NCBI RefSeq assembly: GCF_000423645.1
Contig: NZ_AUIJ01000005.1
Span: 112,363 to 176,362, forward strand
Direction: 5' to 3'
DNA: 64,000 nucleotides
Source: Sediminimonas qiaohouensis DSM 21189
GTDB taxonomy: Bacteria > Pseudomonadota > Alphaproteobacteria > Rhodobacterales > Rhodobacteraceae
Shown: positions 16,920 to 26,487 of the stretch, piece by piece
Layout: each line of letters begins with the position of its first letter
Numbering within the stretch: position 1 is the first letter of the stretch
Notes under the pieces: generated by a model
Databases searched by the model: none
What the model was told of the DNA's origin: nothing
The model's input: the letters and a program-made list of their open reading frames with translations, nothing else
Program-made: the position numbers and the translations under genes

Positions 16920-19664
16920 ATGACACCGCCGCCACCCGATGACCTGATCTGCGCTCCCGAGGCCATTTTTGACGCCACCGCCGTGGCCCGCGCCCTGGAC
17001 GAGGTGGCGCGCAGCGCCGAGGGCGCCAACGCCATCCACGCCGCAGCGGTGCCGATCCTGACCGAGGCGATGACGGGCGGCCGGCAGGCCATCGCAGCCG
17101 CCTTCGCACGGCGGCCCTTCGCCTCGCGCCCGGCAACGCGCGCCTATTCGTGGCTGACCGATTGCATCGTCACCAGCGTTCTGGCCCTGGTCACACATGC
17201 CCACGGCACCGATGACGATGGCATCGCCCTGATCGCGGTCGGCGGCTACGGGCGGGGCGAAATGGCGCCGCATTCGGATGTCGATCTGCTGTTCCTGTCG
17301 CCCAAACAACCGACCGGCCAAATCCGGGAAACGATCGAGACCATGCTTTACATCCTGTGGGATCTGAAGCTGAAGGTCGGTCACGCCACCCGGACATTGC
17401 GCGAATGCCTGTCGCTCGGGGCCGAGGATTTCACCATTCGCACCGCGCTGCTTGAGCATCGCTTTCTTGCCGGTGACACCGCCCTTGCCGACAAGCTGAA
17501 CCGCCGCCTGCGCAAGGACCTGTTCAAGGGCAGCGCGCGCGAGTTCATCGAGGCCAAGCTCGAAGAACGCGACGCGCGCCATGAAAAGCAGGGCGGCCAA
17601 CGCTACGTGGTCGAGCCGAACGTCAAGGAAGGCAAAGGCGGGCTGCGCGATCTGCAATCGCTGTTCTGGATCGCCAAGTACCTGCACGGCGTGCAGGATG
17701 CCGCCGAACTGGTGAACCTGGGCGTGTTCACCGCCGACGAGTTTCGCACATTCGCCAGCGCCGAATCCTTTCTCTGGGCGGTGCGCTGTCACCTGCACCT
17801 GCTAACGCGGCGGGCGGCTGATCAGCTTACCTTCGATCTGCAAGTCGAGGTGGCCGCGCGGATGGGCTACAAGGACCGTGGCGGGCGCCGCGCGGTCGAG
17901 CACTTCATGCAGGACTATTTCCGCCACGCCACCGCCGTTGGCGACCTGACGCGCATATTCCTGACCAAGCTGGAGGCGGATCACCTCAAGGGCGCGCCTC
18001 TGCTGGAGCGGATATTCCGGCGCAAGCCCAAAGTGAAACCGGGCTACCGCGTGATCCGCAACCGCCTGGCCATAGAGGACGAAGAGGCATTCCTGTCGGA
18101 CAAGCTCAACCTGCTGCGCCTGTTCGAAGAGGGCCTGCGCACCGGCATGCTGATCCACCCCGACGCCATGCGCCTGGTGACCGCCAACCTGCACCTTATC
18201 GACGACGACATGCGCAGCAACCGCGAGGCGCAGCGCATCTTTCTTGATCTGATGCTCAAGCACGGCAACCCCGAACGCGCGCTTCGGCGCATGAACGAAC
18301 TGGGCGTGCTGGCCACATTCATTCCCGAGTTTGAACCCATCGTCGCGATGATGCAGTTCAACATGTATCACCACTACACCGTGGACGAGCACACCATCCA
18401 ATGCATCCGCAACCTCGCCCAGATCGAGCGCGGCGAGCTGGTCGAGGAACTGCCAGTCGCCAGCGGCATCCTGCGCGAGGGCGTAAACCGCAAGGTGATC
18501 TACGTCGCGCTGCTGCTGCACGACATCGGCAAGGGCCGGGACGAGGATCACTCCGTGCTCGGCGCGCGTATCGCGCGCAAGGTCGCGCCGCGCCTCGGCC
18601 TGACGCGGGCGGAATGCGATACCGTGGAATGGCTTGTGCGCTATCACCTGCTGATGTCCGACATGGCCCAGAAACGTGACCTCAGCGATCCGCGCACCCT
18701 GCGCGATTTCGCCAAGGCGGTGAAGAACCGCAAGCGGCTGGACCTGATGACCGTGCTCACCGTCTGCGACATCCGCGGCGTCGGCCCCGGCACCTGGAAC
18801 AACTGGAAGGCCATGCTGCTGCGGCAATTGCACGCCGAAACCGCGCGCGCACTGGAACACGGGCTTGAGGATCTCAACCGCGAGAACCGCGGCAGCCAGG
18901 CGCGCAAGGCCCTGCGCAAGGCGCTGTCGGATTGGCCCGCCGCCGATCTGAAGCGCGAAACCGCACGCCACTACCCGCCCTACTGGCAGGGGTTGGATAC
19001 CGCCACGCAGGTGGTGTTCGCCAACATGCTGCGCGATTTGCCCGATTCCGAGGTGCGGATCGATCTGCACCCCGACGAGGACCGCGACGCCACCCGCGCC
19101 TGTTTCGCGCTGGTCGATCATCCGGGTATCTTTTCGCGGCTGGCGGGCGCGCTTGCGCTGGTGGGGGCCAACGTGGTGGACGCGCGCACCTACACGTCCA
19201 AGGATGGCTACGCGACCGCCGTGTTCTGGATACAAGATGCGCAAGGCCACCCATACGACGACGCCGGCCTGCCCCGCCTGCGCAAGATGATCGACAAGAC
19301 GCTGGCGGGCGAGGTGGTCCCGGCCGAGGCGATCCAGGGGCGCGACAAGATCCGCAAACGCGAGCGCGCCTTTCGGGTGCCCACCTCGATCACCTTCGAC
19401 AACGAAGGATCCGAGATCTACACCATCATCGAGGTCGATACCCGCGACCGCCCCGGCTTGCTTTACGATCTGACGCGCACGCTGGCCTCGGCCAACGTCT
19501 ATATCGCCAGCGCCGTCATCGCCACCTATGGCGAGCAGGTCGTGGATTCCTTCTACGTCAAGGACATGTTCGGGCTAAAGTTCCACTCCGCCGCCAAGCA
19601 GGCCGCGCTGGAAAAGAAACTCCGCGCCGCAATCACCCAAGGCGCGCAACGCGCACGGGCGTGA
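16920..19664 (+). CDS. glnD: [Protein-PII] uridylyltransferase / uridylyl-removing enzyme
   Basis: The central nitrogen sensor: it uridylylates PII proteins when glutamine is low and removes UMP when it is high. Domains in order are a nucleotidyltransferase (GGYGRGEMAPHSDVDLLF near residues 115-130), a helical linker, an HD hydrolase domain (LLLHDIGKGRDEDHS) and two C-terminal ACT domains that bind glutamine. The start is uncertain. ATG 16920 gives 915 residues. GTG 16872 or TTG 16845 (the latter behind AAGGTGG) would overlap the upstream lipoprotein gene. No truncation or missing motif is seen. Confidence 0.94.
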   Translation: MTPPPPDDLICAPEAIFDATAVARALDEVARSAEGANAIHAAAVPILTEAMTGGRQAIAAAFARRPFASRPATRAYSWLTDCIVTSVLALVTHAHGTDDDGIALIAVGGYGRGEMAPHSDVDLLFLSPKQPTGQIRETIETMLYILWDLKLKVGHATRTLRECLSLGAEDFTIRTALLEHRFLAGDTALADKLNRRLRKDLFKGSAREFIEAKLEERDARHEKQGGQRYVVEPNVKEGKGGLRDLQSLFWIAKYLHGVQDAAELVNLGVFTADEFRTFASAESFLWAVRCHLHLLTRRAADQLTFDLQVEVAARMGYKDRGGRRAVEHFMQDYFRHATAVGDLTRIFLTKLEADHLKGAPLLERIFRRKPKVKPGYRVIRNRLAIEDEEAFLSDKLNLLRLFEEGLRTGMLIHPDAMRLVTANLHLIDDDMRSNREAQRIFLDLMLKHGNPERALRRMNELGVLATFIPEFEPIVAMMQFNMYHHYTVDEHTIQCIRNLAQIERGELVEELPVASGILREGVNRKVIYVALLLHDIGKGRDEDHSVLGARIARKVAPRLGLTRAECDTVEWLVRYHLLMSDMAQKRDLSDPRTLRDFAKAVKNRKRLDLMTVLTVCDIRGVGPGTWNNWKAMLLRQLHAETARALEHGLEDLNRENRGSQARKALRKALSDWPAADLKRETARHYPPYWQGLDTATQVVFANMLRDLPDSEVRIDLHPDEDRDATRACFALVDHPGIFSRLAGALALVGANVVDARTYTSKDGYATAVFWIQDAQGHPYDDAGLPRLRKMIDKTLAGEVVPAEAIQGRDKIRKRERAFRVPTSITFDNEGSEIYTIIEVDTRDRPGLLYDLTRTLASANVYIASAVIATYGEQVVDSFYVKDMFGLKFHSAAKQAALEKKLRAAITQGAQRARA

Positions 19665-19708
19665 AGGGGGCGATGGCCCTGGGCTGGCATTCGATGCTTG
19701 GCCCCTGC

Positions 19709-19876
19709 GCGAAATAGCGGCCGCAGGCCGCCGCGCATCGCCGGGCCGCCCCCCGGCACGGCGATTTGTCCAAGCAGAGCGCAACGCACAAAGGTCATTC
19801 GGGTTTTGCTGGCATAAAGTGCCCCGCACCAGCGTGGGATCGCCGCACCGCAGCCCAACGCTGCGCGGCTCCTCAA
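19709..19876. repeat. Dispersed structured repeat, copy 2
   Basis: The second copy of the 3856-4022 unit, in the same orientation. The left third is almost identical (19720-19763), as is the block around 19814-19855, while about 50 bp between them has drifted. The right inverted arm carries a few changes, so the outer hairpin is weaker than in copy 1. It lies between glnD and the enoyl-CoA hydratase gene, again next to a gene end. Confidence 0.8.
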
Positions 19877-19946
19877 CCGGGCGCCGCAATGCCCCCTCCA
19901 TGGCTTATCAATTCATCACCCGGCCGCCTCGTATCAGGCGACGCCC

Positions 19947-20804
19947 CTAACGGTTGGCGCCCGGCAACGGGCCGTTCGCGGTCCAGTCCCAGGTGCCGCT
20001 GTCGCGCTCGTCCACTGCCTGTTTCCATCCAACCGCCTCGGCGCGTTCCTTGAAATGGATGCCCTCGGGCGAATGGCGCGTGATCCCGTCAAACACCGTA
20101 GCCAGGCGCTGCGTGGTCTGCATGGTCTGCTCCATCGCCTGGTTGATCACCATCTTTTGCATCGCCAACTGGTTGATCGGCACGCTTGCCATGCGCTGCG
20201 CCATCTCCTCCACGGCATCATCCAGCGCGTCATCGGGCACCGCCTTGAGGACCAGGCCCATATCGGCGGCCTCGCGCCCGGTGATCTTGTCGCCGGTGAA
20301 CAGCATCCGCTTGGCCCGCTCGGCGCCCAGCCTGTAAACCCACATCGCCGTCGTCGGACAGCCCCAGACCCGCGCCGGCATGTAGCCGATCTGCGCCTCC
20401 TCGCCCATGAACGTCAGATCGGCGCAAAGTGCGATATCCGACCCGCCCGCCACGGCAAAACCATGCACCTTGCAGATCACCGGCTTCATCGCGCGCCACA
20501 GCGACATGAACGCCTGCGTGTTGCGCCACATGAACTTGTAATCCTTGATCGGGTCCCACGGCATTGGCTGCGTCACCTCGCCGCTGCCGTTGCCCTCGGC
20601 GTAATAGGTCAGGTCGTAGCCCGCGCAAAACCCGCGTCCCGCTCCCGATAGAACCATCACGTGAATTCCCGGATCCTCATCGGCACGCTGCACCGCCTGC
20701 TCCAGCAGCACCGGCAATTCATCGTCGATGGCGTTCATCACCTCGGGCCGATTCAGCGTGATCCTCGCGATCCGTCCATCGGTTTCATACAGCACTTTCG
20801 GCAT
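19947..20804 (-). CDS. Enoyl-CoA hydratase/isomerase family protein
   Basis: A 285-residue crotonase-fold protein that probably acts on an acyl-CoA thioester. The two oxyanion-hole regions are visible: SGAGRGFCAGYDLTYYAE and KVHGFAVAGGSDIALCADL. One catalytic Glu of true hydratases seems replaced around MPARVWGCPTTAMW, so it may be an isomerase or hydrolase variant; the substrate cannot be read from sequence. It stands alone, convergent with glnD across repeat copy 2. Confidence 0.88.
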   Translation of the reverse strand: MPKVLYETDGRIARITLNRPEVMNAIDDELPVLLEQAVQRADEDPGIHVMVLSGAGRGFCAGYDLTYYAEGNGSGEVTQPMPWDPIKDYKFMWRNTQAFMSLWRAMKPVICKVHGFAVAGGSDIALCADLTFMGEEAQIGYMPARVWGCPTTAMWVYRLGAERAKRMLFTGDKITGREAADMGLVLKAVPDDALDDAVEEMAQRMASVPINQLAMQKMVINQAMEQTMQTTQRLATVFDGITRHSPEGIHFKERAEAVGWKQAVDERDSGTWDWTANGPLPGANR

Positions 20805-21056
20805 CGTCTTCCTCCCTGCCTATCCGGGCGCCAGAAAAGCAGATCACGACATCGAAAACACCCCCTCGGCCGCACGACGGCGCGTCATTCCCGCGCACGG
20901 CAGACCCATTGTTAACAACCTGCGCGAATCGTAAGTTCAAGGCCCGAAACGTCCGTTTCGGGCGATACGCCAATCATGAACCCACCGTCCCGCAACACAG
21001 GACAATCCGCGTCAAGGCACGATTTTTATTCGGCGCGTCGCGGGGCTTTCTTAAGA

Positions 21057-21084
21057 TTGCCATTTTGTTTACGTAAGTTATAGT
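21057..21084 (+). promoter_or_regulatory. Sigma-70-like promoter of the hybrid histidine kinase
   Basis: TTGCCA (21057-21062) and TATAGT (21079-21084) are 16 bp apart, 35 bp before the start codon. It is the only recognisable element in the 314-bp gene-free stretch 20805-21118, which is AT-rich toward its right end. Confidence 0.5.
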
Positions 21085-21118
21085 TTCCCGTGGGGATAGA
21101 AATCAAAGAAGCTGAAAT

Positions 21119-24100
21119 TTGTCTGAAGCCGCTCTCGCCCCGTTTACGCAGTTTCCCGTACTCTTCGCCATAGCCCTATGGCTTGGGGCGCTTGCCACTG
21201 CAATCTGGATTGGCCGAAAGCCCCCTTTCCCGGGCCGCTTGTTCTTTCTCTCGGCGGTGGCTGGCCTGCTGATGTGGCTCGCGGCCGCCGCCCTTGAGAT
21301 GGGCACTACATCCCTGATAACAAAGGTTTTTTGGGCCAAGGCTGCTTGGCCCGGGATCGCCCTGACGGCGACCGGCTGGGCCTTGTTCCTGGTTGATTAT
21401 TCCTTCGGCAAAGACACCACGCATAGCACGTGGCGCAGGGGCTTGCTGATTGCCGGGCCGGCGGTTCTTGGCATGCTGGCCTTCTCCAACCCTTGGCACG
21501 GCATGTTCTATGGTGCGGGCACGCGGCTTGAGCCATACGCCAACTGGACCACCGTGGTGTACGATCACGGGCCGCTTTTCTACCTGGCGGCGCTGTATCT
21601 CTATACGTTCATGGGTGCCGCCTTGGGTGTCGTGATCTATTGCCTGGTCCAAACCCACCCCAGCTACCGCGCCAGCTTTGCCAGCCTCACCATAGCCACC
21701 ACAATCCCCATAGCGGCCGACCTGTCATACGTGCTGTTCGGCTTTACCTTGTTCGGCTTTGACCCAACCCCGTTCACCTTTGCCGTATGGCTGGCGGTGA
21801 TGGCGCGGGTCGTCCTGTCCGGCCAGATTTTCAACCTCGGGGTCATCGCCCGCGAGATGCTGTTTTTCGAAACCGACAACCCGATGATCGTGTTCGATGC
21901 CCAGGGCCGCGTCACCAGTGCCAACCCCGCAGCAGAACAGGTTCTGAACAGTGGTCACAAGGTCGTTGGAACCAACGTTCGCGCATGGCCACAGATCGGT
22001 TTCGTGGCGCATGAGATCCTGGAAACCGGCACTCTTCCGGAAATGGGCGAGCTGACCTGCCAGGGACGCAGCTTTGATATCGACATCATCCCCATCTATC
22101 GGCCCATGGGACAAAGCGATGATGTCATGGGCTGGGCGATCCAGCTTACCGACACGACCGCGCACAAACAGGCCGAACGTGAACAAGCACGCGCCGCCCG
22201 GCTGGGCCGTATGATCGAGGAAAGCCTGAACGAGGTCTATGTATTCGATGCCGAGACCTTGCTCTTTGTCGAGGTAAACCGCGGCGGTCGCGACAATCTC
22301 GGGTATTCATCACAAGATCTTTCCACGATGACGCCCATAGACATCAAGCCCGACCTTTCGCAACAGGAGTTCGAGACACTCATTGCCCCGCTGCGCGACG
22401 GGCACGAGAAAGTCGTCACGTTCCAGACCCGCCACCGCCGGAAAGACGGCAGCCACTACCCGGTTGAAGTGCGCCTCCAGCAGATGGACGACAACAAGCG
22501 CCCGGTGTTGGTCTCCATGGTCTGGGATATCACGCAGCAAGAGGCGGCCCGCGCCGAGGCACAGCGTGCGCAATCGCAACTGATGACGGCGGTCGAAGTC
22601 CTGCCCGATGGCTTTGTCTATTATGATGCGGATGACCGTCTGGTGATGTGCAACGAGCGCTACCGCGAGCAGTTCCCGCTCAACAGCTCGGCAATGGTCC
22701 CCGGTGCCCGCTTCGAGGACATTCTCAGGCTTGGCATTGAAACGGGCCAATATGAAGGCGTTGCCGGCCGCGAAGAGGAGTGGCTGCAAGAACACCTTGA
22801 AGTGCATCGCAATCCCGGAGACCCATTCGAGCTGTCCATCGCGGGCGGGCGCACCTTGCGCGTTCTGGAGCGCGTCACCCCCGATGGCGGCCGGGTCGGC
22901 CTGCGCACGGACATTACCGAGATCGTCCGAACCAGGCAGCAGCTTTCCGACATCATCAACGGCGCACGGGTGGTCACGTTCCGGGCGGACATCAACAACG
23001 ATGCTATATTCACCAATGATCTTCTGGCGGAAATTCTGGGGTATGAACACGACGAACTGAGCATCATGAGCCTGCGGCAGTTCCTTGGCATGCTGCATCC
23101 GAATGATCACAAACAGGTGCGTGAGGAAACCGCCCGGCTTATTGCCGGACAGGATACGATTGAACAGGAGTTGCGTGTTCGTCACATCAGCGGAAGCTAT
23201 GTGTGGGTTCTGACCCGCGCCCGCGTGACACAGCGCGCGCGCGACGGCAAGGCGCTCACCCTCTCGGGCATCGCCATAGACATAACCGAGCAAAAGCGCC
23301 ATCAGCGTATAATGCAAGTGATCGCCGCCACGTCGGAACGGATTTTGGGTAGCGGCAACTGGGTGCAAGAGAGAAATCGCATGCTGACTGAAATCGGGTG
23401 CGCATCCGATGTTCATCGTAGCTATTTCTTCCGCTTTGATCCCGCGATCACTGCTGACACGGACCCCTCCAACTGGATCGCTTCTCAGGAGTACGAGTGG
23501 TGCGACGACGACTCCGAACCGCAAAAAGACAACCCCGCACTCCAGAATGTAAACATCGCCGAAATGGGGCTGACCCGTTGGCAAGAGCAGTTCAACAAAG
23601 GGGAGCCGGTCATTATCGCATCCCCCGAAGAGATGTCGGAAGAAGAGCGCGACATCCTTGAGCCGCAGCAAATCCAGGCCCTTTGTGCCTATCCGGTCAC
23701 CGCGGGCGAGCGGTTGGTTGGCTTCATCGGATTTGACATATGCCACACCCACAAGCGTGAGCGGTTCACAGGCTGGAGCCCCCTGGTAACCGATGCCTTG
23801 GCCACCGCCGCCCATGTTACGGCCGCGGCGCTGAAAATGGAGAATAGCCAGACGCGCCTCATCGACGCCCGCGAAAAAGCCGAGATCGCAAATGCGACAA
23901 AATCCGAATTCCTCGCCACGATGAGCCACGAGATCCGAACGCCCATGAATGGCGTTCTGGGCATGGCGGAATTGCTGGACTCGCTGATTACCGACCCAGA
24001 GCAGCAGCGCATGGTGCAAGTGATCCGGCAATCGGGCGCATCCTTGCTCAATATTCTCAATGACATCCTCGACTTTTCAAAGATCGAGGCAGGCAAAATG

Positions 24101-25021
24101 GAACTGGAGAACGCCCCCTTCTGCATCGAGGTGGCCGCGCGCCGGTTGGAAGATATCCACGTTCTGAAAGCAGAGGAAAAGGAAATCGATCTTGAAGTGA
24201 TGATCGGATCCGGTGCCGAGCTACCCCGCATGGGCGATGCGCACCGCGTGCAGCAGATTCTTCACAATCTTCTCAGCAACGCGATCAAGTTTACCGAGCA
24301 AGGCCATGTCAGAATGACCATTTCGGGGCGCAAGGAACAGCCGCTTCGTATAGTGGTAAGTGATACGGGCATCGGCATGGACGAAAGTCAGATCAGCCGC
24401 CTGTTTGATGATTTCACCCAAGCCGACAGCTCCACGACCCGCCGCTATGGCGGTACCGGGTTGGGCATGTCGATCGTGCGCACACTCGTCGGGTTGATGG
24501 ACGGAACCATCGACGTGAACAGCACCCCCGGCAAAGGCACAGACATTACCATCACATTGCCACTGAAGATGGCCGACGCTCCCTTGCCGGACGATGACAG
24601 GGCCGCATCCCCAGCAGTCGATCGCAGCTATCAGGGTATGCGAATTCTGGCCGCTGACGACAATGCATCGAATCGGATGCTTCTACAGACCATGCTGGAA
24701 AGGCTTGGCGCCAAGCCCGACATCGTCAATGACGGACGGGCCGCTGTCGATGCCGCTGCCACGCAGGAATACGACATCATATTCATGGATATATCGATGC
24801 CGATCATGGACGGTGTCAGCGCATTGCACGAAATCCGCGCCGTTGAGAAGACGCGCAAAGATAATATGACGCCGGTGCCCGTGGTCGCCCTGACCGCCAA
24901 TGCGATGACTCATCAAATCGTCGAATATGTCAGCGCCGGATTTGACACGCACCTGGCAAAACCATTCAGCCTCGAAGACCTCCGCCAGGCGCTTACGCTG
25001 GTTCCGCAGCAGGACGCTTGA
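21119..25021 (+). CDS. Hybrid sensor histidine kinase (7TM-PAS-GAF-HisKA-HATPase-REC)
   Basis: A 1,300-residue membrane sensor. Seven N-terminal hydrophobic segments (residues about 10-235) form a histidine-kinase 7TM region. Several PAS domains follow (about 240-720; for example NPMIVFDAQGRVTSANPAAEQVL), then a GAF-like domain (about 730-910). The kinase core has the H-box SHEIRTPMNG with phospho-His near 937, the N-box HNLLSNAIKF, and DTGIGM and GGTGLGMS. A C-terminal receiver domain has the phospho-Asp near 1224 (FMDISMPIMDG). The start is TTG 21119 behind AAGAAG; later ATGs would cut the membrane region. No partner regulator is adjacent, so phosphate probably passes to a protein encoded elsewhere. 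Confidence 0.93.
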   Translation: MSEAALAPFTQFPVLFAIALWLGALATAIWIGRKPPFPGRLFFLSAVAGLLMWLAAAALEMGTTSLITKVFWAKAAWPGIALTATGWALFLVDYSFGKDTTHSTWRRGLLIAGPAVLGMLAFSNPWHGMFYGAGTRLEPYANWTTVVYDHGPLFYLAALYLYTFMGAALGVVIYCLVQTHPSYRASFASLTIATTIPIAADLSYVLFGFTLFGFDPTPFTFAVWLAVMARVVLSGQIFNLGVIAREMLFFETDNPMIVFDAQGRVTSANPAAEQVLNSGHKVVGTNVRAWPQIGFVAHEILETGTLPEMGELTCQGRSFDIDIIPIYRPMGQSDDVMGWAIQLTDTTAHKQAEREQARAARLGRMIEESLNEVYVFDAETLLFVEVNRGGRDNLGYSSQDLSTMTPIDIKPDLSQQEFETLIAPLRDGHEKVVTFQTRHRRKDGSHYPVEVRLQQMDDNKRPVLVSMVWDITQQEAARAEAQRAQSQLMTAVEVLPDGFVYYDADDRLVMCNERYREQFPLNSSAMVPGARFEDILRLGIETGQYEGVAGREEEWLQEHLEVHRNPGDPFELSIAGGRTLRVLERVTPDGGRVGLRTDITEIVRTRQQLSDIINGARVVTFRADINNDAIFTNDLLAEILGYEHDELSIMSLRQFLGMLHPNDHKQVREETARLIAGQDTIEQELRVRHISGSYVWVLTRARVTQRARDGKALTLSGIAIDITEQKRHQRIMQVIAATSERILGSGNWVQERNRMLTEIGCASDVHRSYFFRFDPAITADTDPSNWIASQEYEWCDDDSEPQKDNPALQNVNIAEMGLTRWQEQFNKGEPVIIASPEEMSEEERDILEPQQIQALCAYPVTAGERLVGFIGFDICHTHKRERFTGWSPLVTDALATAAHVTAAALKMENSQTRLIDAREKAEIANATKSEFLATMSHEIRTPMNGVLGMAELLDSLITDPEQQRMVQVIRQSGASLLNILNDILDFSKIEAGKMELENAPFCIEVAARRLEDIHVLKAEEKEIDLEVMIGSGAELPRMGDAHRVQQILHNLLSNAIKFTEQGHVRMTISGRKEQPLRIVVSDTGIGMDESQISRLFDDFTQADSSTTRRYGGTGLGMSIVRTLVGLMDGTIDVNSTPGKGTDITITLPLKMADAPLPDDDRAASPAVDRSYQGMRILAADDNASNRMLLQTMLERLGAKPDIVNDGRAAVDAAATQEYDIIFMDISMPIMDGVSALHEIRAVEKTRKDNMTPVPVVALTANAMTHQIVEYVSAGFDTHLAKPFSLEDLRQALTLVPQQDA

Positions 25022-25077
25022 GGCCGGACATAGGTATCAGGTGAAGTGGCCATTGCCATGCGCGCCACTGCAAGAAG

Positions 25078-25986
25078 TTATGGCCCGCTATCCACTTTGC
25101 CCGCCATGGCGCGCTGTTGTTGTTGCTTGGACAGCTGAACCGCCAGGATACCACCGGCGATCACCGCGACCCCCAACAGATCCAACAGGCGCAGCGCCTC
25201 GCTCAGAACCAGTGCCGCGATCGCGACACCCAGGAACGGGTTCAGGAAATGGAAGGTCGCGGCGCGTACCGCACCAATGCGGTTAACCAACATGAACCAA
25301 ACCAGCGTCGCGGCCAGCCCGGGCACCAGCGTGGTATATGCAAATGCGGCAACCAGGGTCCAACTCCAATCGATCACCGGCTCCTCCAGCGCCACGGCAA
25401 AGGCGGACAACGCAGCGCTGCCAATCAGCATCTGAACCCCTACAACCATCAGGAAATTGCCGCCCGACGTCGCGCCGCGTACCGCCATCGTGGCCAATGT
25501 CAGGGCCAGAACGCCTATGACGCAAAGGCTCAGGCCAAAGGGATCGACGCCGCCCTGCATCCGCGATCCCATGATGATGACAACCCCAAGAACGCCAGCC
25601 AGCAACCCGACCACGCCAAGCGGGCGCACCTTGTCGCCAAAGGCCAACCACCCTGCCAGCGCCACCAGAAGCGGCATGGTCGACGCGATGATCGCCGCCA
25701 AGGATGCCTGGATCGTTTGCATTGCGACAAAGTTCAAACCCAAGTAGAGCGCGTTCTGACAAATTCCGAAAACGATCGTCGCCCGCCACTGCCCGCGCGT
25801 CAGGCGCAAGGTTTGCCCCATTGCACGCGCGATCAGCACGCCGATCACGCCCGAAATCAGGAACCGCAGCGCCAGAGATGACAGCGGGGGCGCCGCGGCC
25901 ACGATGATCCGCGCCGAGGTAAAGGCGCTTGACCACATGACAGCAAAGGCCAACCCCATCAGAATTGCGCGAATATCCAGCTTCAT
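25078..25986 (-). CDS. EamA/DMT-family transporter
   Basis: A 302-residue inner-membrane protein with about ten hydrophobic helices in two EamA repeats (LMGLAFAVMWSSAFTSARI starts the first; LLDLLGVAVIAGGILAV ends the second). Family members mostly export amino acids, metabolites or drugs; the substrate is not visible. ATG 25986 starts MKLDIRAILMG just before the first helix; the frame upstream adds a charged leader that is unlikely. It is convergent with the kinase gene and lies 75 bp downstream of the HU gene. Confidence 0.9.
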   Translation of the reverse strand: MKLDIRAILMGLAFAVMWSSAFTSARIIVAAAPPLSSLALRFLISGVIGVLIARAMGQTLRLTRGQWRATIVFGICQNALYLGLNFVAMQTIQASLAAIIASTMPLLVALAGWLAFGDKVRPLGVVGLLAGVLGVVIIMGSRMQGGVDPFGLSLCVIGVLALTLATMAVRGATSGGNFLMVVGVQMLIGSAALSAFAVALEEPVIDWSWTLVAAFAYTTLVPGLAATLVWFMLVNRIGAVRAATFHFLNPFLGVAIAALVLSEALRLLDLLGVAVIAGGILAVQLSKQQQQRAMAGKVDSGP

Positions 25987-26061
25987 ATTTGTCGCCTCAA
26001 AAAAGTGAAAGGGCCGCCAACGCATGGCGACCCTTTCGAAATCTCACACCATGTGCAAGGT

Positions 26062-26349
26062 TCAGCCGTTCACGCTGTCCTTGAGCGCCTTGGCGATCGT
26101 CATCTTGACCACCTTGTCGGCGTCTTTCTTGATCTGCTCGCCGGTTGCAGGGTTGCGCACCATGCGCTCGGGCCGCTCGCGGCAATAGATCTTGCCAACG
26201 CCGGGCAGGGTTACTGCACCGCCACCCGACACTTCGCGTGTGATCAGCGTGGTCATCGCATCAAGTGCTGCGTTGGCGGATTTCTTGTCTGTCCCCATTT
26301 CCTCGGCCAGTGCGGCAACAAGTTGGGTCTTGGTCATCGGCTTTGCCAT
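26062..26349 (-). CDS. HU family DNA-binding protein
   Basis: A 95-residue nucleoid protein of the HU/IHF fold. The N-terminal helices (KTQLVAALAEEMGTDKKSANAALDAMTTLI) are followed by the beta arms that wrap DNA (LPGVGKIYCRERPERMVRNPATGEQI) and the last helix (DKVVKMTIAKALKDSV). The arm has RNPATGE, the HU/IHF signature. Unusually it contains a Cys in the strand before the arm. It lies upstream of the EamA gene on the same strand but looks independently expressed. Confidence 0.94.
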   Translation of the reverse strand: MAKPMTKTQLVAALAEEMGTDKKSANAALDAMTTLITREVSGGGAVTLPGVGKIYCRERPERMVRNPATGEQIKKDADKVVKMTIAKALKDSVNG

Positions 26350-26487
26350 TCTTGGTCTCCTTCACTTGCCCGATTGTAGGGCCTCATGCCGCGTATTTAA
26401 CGGTATCTCGTATATGAACACAACGAATAGTGGCGCGAAACAAGAGTATTTCATGTATTTTGTGGAAATTTCTTCTCAATTTCCGCA

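Noticed and set aside
19575..19901. Short proteins readable across both repeat copies, sharing an NRRAGGRPGDARRPAAA stretch
   Set aside because: The similarity comes from the DNA repeat itself. Many codon differences between copies change the amino acid, so there is no sign of coding selection.
22310..24031. A 573-codon minus-strand frame inside the hybrid kinase
   Set aside because: Antisense to PAS and GAF domains, with no ribosome site or family resemblance.
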